Assembly (NCBI GenBank): GCA_904420155.1
Contig: CAJFUH010000082.1
Coordinates: forward strand, 1-12,603
Reading direction: 5' to 3'
Length of the DNA: 12,603 nucleotides
Source: an uncultured Clostridia bacterium
GTDB taxonomy: Bacteria; Bacillota; Clostridia; Oscillospirales; Acutalibacteraceae
Position numbers and translations under genes: made by a program. Below the pieces are notes generated by a model. That model was not told the DNA's origin. It ran no database searches and was given only the letters and a program-made list of their open reading frames with translations. Of this stretch, positions 1 to 4,930 are shown in pieces. Each line of letters begins with the position of its first letter. The first letter of the stretch is position 1.

Positions 1-53
1 CCGTATTTTTGCTCCGTATTTACAAGAATGTCCCGAATGATATTGCAAACCAT
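1..53 (-). CDS. 5' end of an operon gene, possibly an AMP-dependent ligase (cut by window edge)
   Basis: An open frame starts at an ATG at 53-51 and stays open to the window edge, giving 18 residues: MVCNIIRDILVNTEQKYG. A ribosome binding site (AAAGGG) lies 7 nt before the ATG, and the start is 20 bp after the ACP stop codon, so it is very likely the next gene of the same operon. The pattern of a short helix with I-R-D-I-L followed by E-x-K-Y-G resembles the first residues of adenylate-forming acyl ligases, which often begin with a helix of this kind ending in a 'YGD/YPD' turn. That reading fits the operon, which has a carrier protein and condensation enzyme but no obvious loading enzyme. Eighteen residues are too few for a firm family call; existence of the gene is much surer than its function. 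Confidence 0.6.
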   Translation of the reverse strand, partial: MVCNIIRDILVNTEQKY

Positions 54-72
54 GGTTGTTCCCTTTCTCTGC

Positions 73-300
73 TTACGCAGTCAGTTTCTCCAGGTAGATG
101 ACAGCCTCTCCCACTGTACGGATATTGACGGCTTCTGTCTGTTCAATTTCGATGTCGAATTCATCCTCAATTTCGCCCAACATGCTCATAAAATCAAAAG
201 ATGTAAAACCGAGATCTTCCATAAAACGGGACTCCGGATGAATGTTAGACGGATCTACTTCCACATAATTGCAAATAATATTCACTAATCTCTCAAACAT
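73..300 (-). CDS. acyl carrier protein (phosphopantetheine-binding)
   Basis: A 75-residue free-standing acyl/peptidyl carrier protein of the PP-binding family. It would carry an acyl or aminoacyl group as a thioester on a 4'-phosphopantetheine arm in the cytoplasm. The attachment motif is D-L-G-F-T-S-F at residues 29-35, with Ser34 the predicted modified residue, followed by the acidic helix II (GEIEDEFDIEI) typical of ACPs. The usual DSL motif is TSF here, a variant seen in specialised carriers rather than in housekeeping AcpP. The start at 300 was chosen over an in-frame ATG at 381 because AGGAG sits 8 nt before it, the longer version would run into the upstream gene, and the ACP fold begins here (MFERLVNII). 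The gap to the condensation gene stop is 11 bp and the ribosome binding site touches that stop, suggesting translational coupling. The PPTase at 3987-4685 is the natural partner. Confidence 0.93.
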   Translation of the reverse strand: MFERLVNIICNYVEVDPSNIHPESRFMEDLGFTSFDFMSMLGEIEDEFDIEIEQTEAVNIRTVGEAVIYLEKLTA

Positions 301-311
301 ATCGCTAACTC

Positions 312-1715
312 CTATACTAATTTTATAATGTCGCCAATCGTTAAATCCGGATTTTCCACACCCTTGAACATGATCTTGCACAGATAATAATAGAGGTATT
401 CCAGCTCTTCCTTGGATACCGCTTTTACCTGATGTTCAAAGTTAAAATCTAACCCGTTGTCTTCCGGGCGGTGCATCACGGTCAGGTACATCGCTTGAGG
501 GGTTACGCCGTTGGGATACCATTTGGTCTTATATTGAATATCCCCCAATTTGACAAGGCCCTTTTCCTGAAGAGTCAAGGGCTGGTACGTCAGAGCCATC
601 GGTTCGTAGGTACGCCCGTTTTCCTGGGGATAAAGCTGATTCCGGTAAGCAAAATAGGCCACTGGATCGTAATTTGCATGGCGGAAATATTCATTTTGCT
701 TGTCACGGATGGCATAGACCCCATCGATAAATTTCATATCCTCAGAAAAAATCGTGCGGAAAGGGAAAGAATGGATCCTTGTTCCGCCGGATTTTTTCTC
801 CTTTAAGGTAGCGCGCCGTGCAATGGCTGTGTTGATAGACACATCTTCATTTCCGTTTATTTTTTGAAAATAGGTTCGCAATCCCATCAACAGCAGGCAC
901 ACCAGAGAGACGTGATATTTTTCACAGAAATCCATCAGGCGCTTCGTGGGCTCCGCCTCCAGATGGAAAATATCCAGGGCGGATTCGACAGAATCCGACA
1001 CATTGTTGGCTGCGCGGAGATTGGGGTTTCCCGTTTCTTTTCTGGCTTCTTCCAGTCTCTTGGGGCCGTCAATGCCGTTATAAATCGGCTCTGATTCAGC
1101 AATCAGCCTTTCAAAATATTCCGCATCCCTTTTTTGCGCTTTGCTTCCCGCTTCATAAGCCAGATCTCGCTGAATCTGTTCAATATAAGAGCTCATATCT
1201 TTGGGATATTCAATCCCTTCATACATCGTATTACAATAAAGTTCAATGACATCTTTCATAAAGCAGATCAAGGACTGGGCGTCCATCGTCATATGATCTA
1301 CCAGCAGATAAACGCCGTTAAAGCCGTCCGGAGTATGGATCATAACCAGCCGGTTCATAGGAGAATCTTCCATTTTGAAGGGAACCGCCGTCCATTGTTT
1401 CATAATTTCTTCTGCTTCTTCCATGGTTTTCCCGGAAAAATCTACAAACTCAATGTCGCGCTCCTCTTTATCCACCACATACTGGTAGCAATTGCCTTCT
1501 TTATCTTTTGCAAAACGGATCCGCATGGATTCACATCTGTCATATGCTTTATAAATCGACTGCTTTAATACTTCCCAATCGAGATCCGTACCGATGGTCA
1601 AGCTCGTACCGATGTTTAAAACCTGCTTTTGGGGACAATATTGCTGATAAAAGAAATGAAATTTCTGCGCCGCCGTCAAAGGATACACAGGATACCCTTT
1701 TCTTGTTTTCATCAT
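312..1715 (-). CDS. free-standing condensation-domain protein (NRPS C-domain / acyltransferase fold)
   Basis: A 467-residue single-domain protein of the chloramphenicol-acetyltransferase-like condensation family, the length expected for one full C domain. It opens with the C1-type motif YPLTAAQ (residues 11-17). The catalytic HHxxxDG motif appears as DHMTMDA (residues 140-146): the first His is Asp and the final Gly is Ala, but the second, catalytic His (His141) and the structural Asp (Asp145) are kept, so activity is plausible. Such enzymes join a carrier-bound acyl donor to an amine or alcohol acceptor; here the donor is presumably on the ACP encoded next. The ATG at 1715 has AGGAGG 8 nt upstream and overlaps the hydrolase stop in an ATGA arrangement, so the two are probably translationally coupled. 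Substrates cannot be read from sequence; it could form amides (NRPS-like) or esters (PapA / wax-ester-synthase-like). Confidence 0.88.
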   Translation of the reverse strand: MMKTRKGYPVYPLTAAQKFHFFYQQYCPQKQVLNIGTSLTIGTDLDWEVLKQSIYKAYDRCESMRIRFAKDKEGNCYQYVVDKEERDIEFVDFSGKTMEEAEEIMKQWTAVPFKMEDSPMNRLVMIHTPDGFNGVYLLVDHMTMDAQSLICFMKDVIELYCNTMYEGIEYPKDMSSYIEQIQRDLAYEAGSKAQKRDAEYFERLIAESEPIYNGIDGPKRLEEARKETGNPNLRAANNVSDSVESALDIFHLEAEPTKRLMDFCEKYHVSLVCLLLMGLRTYFQKINGNEDVSINTAIARRATLKEKKSGGTRIHSFPFRTIFSEDMKFIDGVYAIRDKQNEYFRHANYDPVAYFAYRNQLYPQENGRTYEPMALTYQPLTLQEKGLVKLGDIQYKTKWYPNGVTPQAMYLTVMHRPEDNGLDFNFEHQVKAVSKEELEYLYYYLCKIMFKGVENPDLTIGDIIKLV

Positions 1716-2656
1716 TCAATGATTCCTCCTATAAATGAATCCATAGATTTTTCATAAGCGTCCATGTCTTTATAGTAACTCTCCGCGTGACTGGCTCCCT
1801 TTACAATCAACTTTTCTTTGGGCGACGCGCAGTTTTCGTAGATACGCCCGCACATTTCACAGGGTACAAAAGTGTCCTTATCCCCATGAATAAACAAAAT
1901 AGGAATTTTCGCCTTGCGTACCTCTCTAGCGGCGTTACAGTCGTCTAGGCCGTATCCCGCTTTGCGTCTATTGATGCGGTCGGCTATCTCGATCATCGGA
2001 AACGCCGGGAGATGATACATGGTTTTGAGCACATGCGTAAACACTTCTTTGGGTGATGTGAAAGCACAATCAGAAATAATCCCTTTCACCTGCGGCGGCA
2101 GTTTCAGCCCGCTTGCCATCAAGACGGTAGCCCCACCCATGGAAATCCCATGTAGCAGAATATGGCAATCCTCTCCGGCCTTTTTTACCATCCACCCAAT
2201 CCATTTCCGGGCGTCAAACCTATCCTTACAACCAAACCCGATATATTCTCCTTCGCTTTGCCCATGCGCCCTCTCGTCAACAAGAAGCATCCGGTAACCA
2301 CGCTTTAGATAATAATCGGAAAGCCCGATAAAATCACTCATACATTGGCTAGTATACCCATGAAAGCAAATAACCGCTTTGTTTGTCTCTTCGCCTGGGA
2401 AATAAACTCCATGAAGCTTTAGTCCATCGTCAGACGTAATCCAAACATCCTCATGTGGCTGCTCCATGAGATAGGCTTTCCGTTTCTCAATGATCGGGAA
2501 ATACTGTTCCCAATCTGTCCCAGACATTTTCATGGTCCGCTCTGTACTTACATTGCTTCTCATCATTGTTCGGCGGTAAAAATATGCAGTGCCTACTGCT
2601 TCCGCCGCCGCGAGGGTTCCCAGAATGACAGATACTCCCTTCATTAGATTGCCCAT
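1712..2656 (-). CDS. membrane-anchored alpha/beta hydrolase (serine hydrolase)
   Basis: A 314-residue alpha/beta-hydrolase-fold protein. From the chosen start, residues 8-25 form a hydrophobic segment followed by Arg-Arg, predicted to be an N-terminal membrane anchor or uncleaved signal. The catalytic set is visible: oxyanion motif FHGYTS (His99), nucleophile elbow G-I-S-M-G-G (Ser172), acid in GDKDTFVP (Asp261) and SHAES (His290). It resembles the broad Bacillus YqkD-like group of anchored hydrolases. The ATG at 2656 is preferred to 2695 because GGGAGA lies just upstream, though 2644 is also possible. Its place between the SCP2 protein and the condensation enzyme, with a 4-bp stop/start overlap to the latter, suggests a job in the same pathway, such as releasing a product from its carrier or trimming an ester. 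That role is inference. Confidence 0.88.
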   Translation of the reverse strand: MGNLMKGVSVILGTLAAAEAVGTAYFYRRTMMRSNVSTERTMKMSGTDWEQYFPIIEKRKAYLMEQPHEDVWITSDDGLKLHGVYFPGEETNKAVICFHGYTSQCMSDFIGLSDYYLKRGYRMLLVDERAHGQSEGEYIGFGCKDRFDARKWIGWMVKKAGEDCHILLHGISMGGATVLMASGLKLPPQVKGIISDCAFTSPKEVFTHVLKTMYHLPAFPMIEIADRINRRKAGYGLDDCNAAREVRKAKIPILFIHGDKDTFVPCEMCGRIYENCASPKEKLIVKGASHAESYYKDMDAYEKSMDSFIGGIIE

Positions 2657-2718
2657 AATCTCTCCCTTTCCGCACCATATGACAGTGCTAATCAAATTTT
2701 ACATTGCCAAGTTTTCTA

Positions 2719-3117
2719 TTATTTCCTCTTTTTTCTGGATCTTGGCGCCTTCTCTTCTTTTTTCTGTTCTTCCTGTTTCTTCATGGCTTCCTTACAGGTT
2801 TTCAAGATCTCCTTGAATTGCAGAGCCTTGTCAATATTGCCGTCAACCTTTAATTTTCCTAAAGTGACAGCCAAAATCGGGTCAAGGCTTCCAGAAGCAA
2901 TTTTCTCCAGGGTTTCTGCCGTACAGGTAAATATAGCATCTCTGTCGAAATATTCATAAGGCTCTACAGATAACTTACCCTCTTTTACCTCTACATAAAA
3001 AATTCCTTCCGCTTCTCCGGTAATATTGAACTGATAGGCCAGGTGTTCTTCAATATGACTTACATCCGCAATCATCAGCTCCGTTTTTACTCTGGCAAAC
3101 ATTTCCGCATACGTCAT
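2719..3117 (-). CDS. SCP2 sterol-binding-domain protein (lipid carrier)
   Basis: A 132-residue protein made of one SCP2 domain (about residues 5-112) and a charged, basic tail. The signature L-K-V-D-G-N-I-D-K-A-L-Q-F (residues 89-101) and the preceding FTCTAETLEKIASGSLDP (63-80) are typical of the family, whose members hold lipids or fatty acyl-CoA in a hydrophobic tunnel. The last 20 residues are rich in Lys, Glu and Arg (ending SRKKRK); this could bind membranes or the acidic ACP, but that is a guess. The start at 3117 was chosen because GGAGG lies 8 nt before it; an upstream ATG at 3141 would include that ribosome binding site and the operator. It is the first gene of the operon, 62 bp before the hydrolase, so it likely supplies or shields a lipid substrate or product. 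Confidence 0.88.
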   Translation of the reverse strand: MTYAEMFARVKTELMIADVSHIEEHLAYQFNITGEAEGIFYVEVKEGKLSVEPYEYFDRDAIFTCTAETLEKIASGSLDPILAVTLGKLKVDGNIDKALQFKEILKTCKEAMKKQEEQKKEEKAPRSRKKRK

Positions 3118-3144
3118 TAAGACTACCTCCAAAAATCTCATTTT

Positions 3145-3159
3145 TCGACCTTTAGTCGA
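3145..3159. promoter_or_regulatory. inverted repeat, candidate TetR operator 1
   Basis: Perfect inverted repeat TCGAC-CTTTA-GTCGA. It lies about 10 to 24 nt after the predicted transcription start of the minus-strand operon and upstream of its first ribosome binding site. It shares arm sequence, 5-nt spacer and flanking T-run with the second site 44 bp away. The assignment to the divergent TetR protein is inference from position and symmetry. Confidence 0.65.
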
Positions 3160-3174
3160 TTTGCTCTATGTGTT

Positions 3175-3203
3175 AAGTTATCACTTTTTCGACTGTTGGT
3201 CAA
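3175..3203 (-). promoter_or_regulatory. predicted sigma-A-type promoter of the SCP2-hydrolase-condensation-ACP operon
   Basis: On the minus strand, -35 TTGACC (3203-3198), a 17-nt spacer and an extended -10 TGA-TAACTT (hexamer 3180-3175) give a predicted start near 3168, about 50 nt before the SCP2 start codon. The -10 hexamer itself is weak; the near-consensus -35, ideal spacing and TG extension carry the call. The -35 hexamer is part of operator 2. Confidence 0.55.
3189..3203. promoter_or_regulatory. inverted repeat, candidate TetR operator 2 (over the -35 box)
   Basis: Inverted repeat TCGAC-TGTTG-GTCAA with one mismatch, matching the first site in the form TTTTTCGAC-nnTTn-GTCnA. An overlapping perfect palindrome, CTGTTG-GT-CAACAG (3193-3206), shifts the possible centre by about 3 bp. 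A protein bound here would cover the -35 region of the minus-strand promoter. Confidence 0.6.
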
Positions 3204-3261
3204 CAGCATGAACCATTAAATCTATCGTTCTTTTTTACAAAAATTCTGTCCATTTTTCCCA

Positions 3262-3291
3262 TTGCTCTCCAGACGCCTCATGTGTTATATT
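3262..3291 (+). promoter_or_regulatory. predicted promoter of the TetR-PPTase pair
   Basis: TTGCTC (3262-3267), an 18-nt spacer, and an extended -10 TGT-TATATT (hexamer 3286-3291). The predicted start is near 3298, 35 nt before the regulator's ATG. It lies about 60 bp from the nearest operator, so autoregulation by those sites is less certain than control of the minus-strand operon. Confidence 0.5.
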
Positions 3292-3332
3292 GGATTGTAT
3301 AGATTCTTTACCCCTAGAAAGGCGGCCTAACC

Positions 3333-3944
3333 ATGCCCAACTCTCCAAAATACGACAAAATACTAAACGCACTGCAAGAACTTCTGGCAAGTAAAGATAT
3401 GAAAACCATTTCCATCAGCGAAATAGCACAAGCCGCTGGGATGGGAAAGGGAAGTATTTATTACTACTTTCCTTCCAAAGATTCTATCTTGGAAGCGTTG
3501 ATCGAGCGTACTTATGAAAAACCTTTAAAAACTGCCACCACTCTAGCAGATCAAAAAGATATCTCCCCATTCACCCGATTGGCCATGATTTTTCAAGCTT
3601 GCAGAAACTCTTCTTCAGAATTTTTGAAACAGAAGGATTCTTCCTCAACGGGAGCGCAGGAGCAAGCGTACATTCATCAGAAATTTTTATATCATTTGAT
3701 TGCCGGCCTTAAACCTACGTTATCGGAAATTATCCGACAGGGAATTGCAGAGGGACAGATCCATTTTGACTATCCAGACGCCCTTGCGGAAATCGTTTTA
3801 ATTGTCCTGACCGTTAAGCTGGATAACACGATCCTTCCCTCCAGCCAAGAAGAAATTGAGGGTACCATCAAAGGATTAGTAGCTTTGCTGGAAAAAGGTA
3901 CGGAAAACCCTGTAGGTTCCTTAAATTTTCTCACTGTGTTTTAG
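3333..3944 (+). CDS. TetR/AcrR-family transcriptional regulator
   Basis: A 203-residue regulator of normal TetR length. The N-terminal DNA-binding domain (about residues 8-55) has the usual pattern ISISEIAQAAGMGKGSIYYY (26-45) followed by F-P-S-K-D, with the recognition helix about residues 37-45. The remaining ~150 residues form the variable ligand-binding and dimer part, whose ligand cannot be deduced. The ATG is preceded by AAAGGCGG at 7-8 nt. It diverges from the SCP2-led operon, and the region between holds two matching inverted repeats at that operon's promoter, so it probably represses the operon until an acyl or lipid-like ligand appears. It is probably cotranscribed with the PPTase 42 bp downstream. 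Confidence 0.92.
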   Translation: MPNSPKYDKILNALQELLASKDMKTISISEIAQAAGMGKGSIYYYFPSKDSILEALIERTYEKPLKTATTLADQKDISPFTRLAMIFQACRNSSSEFLKQKDSSSTGAQEQAYIHQKFLYHLIAGLKPTLSEIIRQGIAEGQIHFDYPDALAEIVLIVLTVKLDNTILPSSQEEIEGTIKGLVALLEKGTENPVGSLNFLTVF

Positions 3945-3986
3945 TGTTATCCCTGCAGGACATTTTCATGGGAAGGAGTCATTTCC

Positions 3987-4685
3987 ATGAACATCACAGC
4001 CATCAGGATCAAAGAAAAGGACGCCCGGATATTTTCTCATATCTTTTGGAATAAAATTCCCCCTGAAGTGCAAGCTTTATTGACAGATAGGAAACAGGAA
4101 AAAGCTCTGCTGCAATCGATAATGGGACAGGCTTTATTAGCCTATCTGCTAAAGAAAAAGGAAGGCATCGATTATAGCAGATGCCGCATTGTATATGGGG
4201 CTTTTGGGAAACCCATGATTGCCGAACAAAAAATACACTATAATATCTCCCATTCCGGGGTATGGGTTGTATGTGCTTTAGGGCATGAGAACGTGGGGAT
4301 AGACATCGAGCTCGTCCATCCTCTGAAAAAGAACAGTGCAAACCTGTTCCTATCCTTGCAGGAAAAAGCCGCCCTGCACGACGCCAAGGGGGCTGAAAAT
4401 GCTATCTATCGGCTTTGGGTGTTAAAAGAAAGTTACTGCAAATATACCGGCAAAGGGTTGCATCTCCCTATGAATCGCCTGACTTTCTATCGGGATCAAA
4501 ATGGTTTTTTTAAAATTAATGCCGATAAGGACGTTTCTTTTCAAGAATATTCCATAGAAAAGGGATATTATATGGCAATTTGTTCCAAAGGCTATTTACC
4601 AGATCTTGTTTCAATTATCGATATCCCGGAATTAATCCGTGTTTTGGATTTGGATATTCCCCGTTCATATCATGACAATGACTGA
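3987..4685 (+). CDS. Sfp-type 4'-phosphopantetheinyl transferase
   Basis: A 232-residue enzyme of the Sfp/Gsp group, which moves the phosphopantetheine arm from CoA to the conserved Ser of carrier proteins. The visible signature motifs are YNISHS (85-90), G-I-D-I-E (104-108; Asp106 and Glu108 bind Mg) and W-V-L-K-E-S-Y-C-K-Y-T-G-K-G-L (144-158; Lys147, Glu148). The length (Sfp itself is about 224) and all key residues are normal, so it should be active. AAGGAG sits 8 nt before the ATG. It follows the TetR gene on the same strand and faces a bidirectional terminator. Sfp-type enzymes usually serve secondary-metabolite carriers rather than fatty acid synthesis (AcpS does that), so it is most likely dedicated to the ACP at 73-300. 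Confidence 0.93.
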   Translation: MNITAIRIKEKDARIFSHIFWNKIPPEVQALLTDRKQEKALLQSIMGQALLAYLLKKKEGIDYSRCRIVYGAFGKPMIAEQKIHYNISHSGVWVVCALGHENVGIDIELVHPLKKNSANLFLSLQEKAALHDAKGAENAIYRLWVLKESYCKYTGKGLHLPMNRLTFYRDQNGFFKINADKDVSFQEYSIEKGYYMAICSKGYLPDLVSIIDIPELIRVLDLDIPRSYHDND

Positions 4686-4785
4686 AAGGTTTCTCTTTTC
4701 TATGATGTCTATCACGATACCAACTTTATTATGACTTTCCCATGTATGGTTTTTTATACTCTGCCCCTTTTCCGAATAAATAGAA

Positions 4786-4836
4786 AAAAACCGGAATATG
4801 AAACCTTTAATCATTTGGTTTCATATTCCGGTTTTT
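4786..4836. terminator. bidirectional intrinsic terminator
   Basis: A perfect 20-bp inverted repeat (4786-4805 and 4817-4836) with an 11-nt loop. The stem core is ACCGGAATATGAAACC, and its outer ends are A and T runs, so either strand yields a stem followed by a U tract. It lies between the convergent PPTase and isomerase/ligase genes and would stop both transcripts. Confidence 0.93.
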
Positions 4837-4930
4837 CAATTGCTTGGAAAGCTGTTTATGTATGAATAGATTGACAGCTTATCTGCTGTTTTTCCTTTCT
4901 GTATATTTTCCCTTTACCAAAAATAAAAAT

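Noticed and set aside
301..381. N-terminal extension of the ACP from an ATG at 381
   Set aside because: It overlaps the condensation gene, covers the AGGAG site at the real start and is not part of the ACP fold.
1134..1568. Plus-strand open frame of 144 residues
   Set aside because: Antisense shadow of the condensation gene, which has clear family motifs and a strong ribosome binding site.
4873..4893. Second terminator hairpin (ACAGC / GCTGT followed by TTTTT)
   Set aside because: Only a 5-6 bp stem, located after a much stronger bidirectional terminator, with no further plus-strand gene to end.
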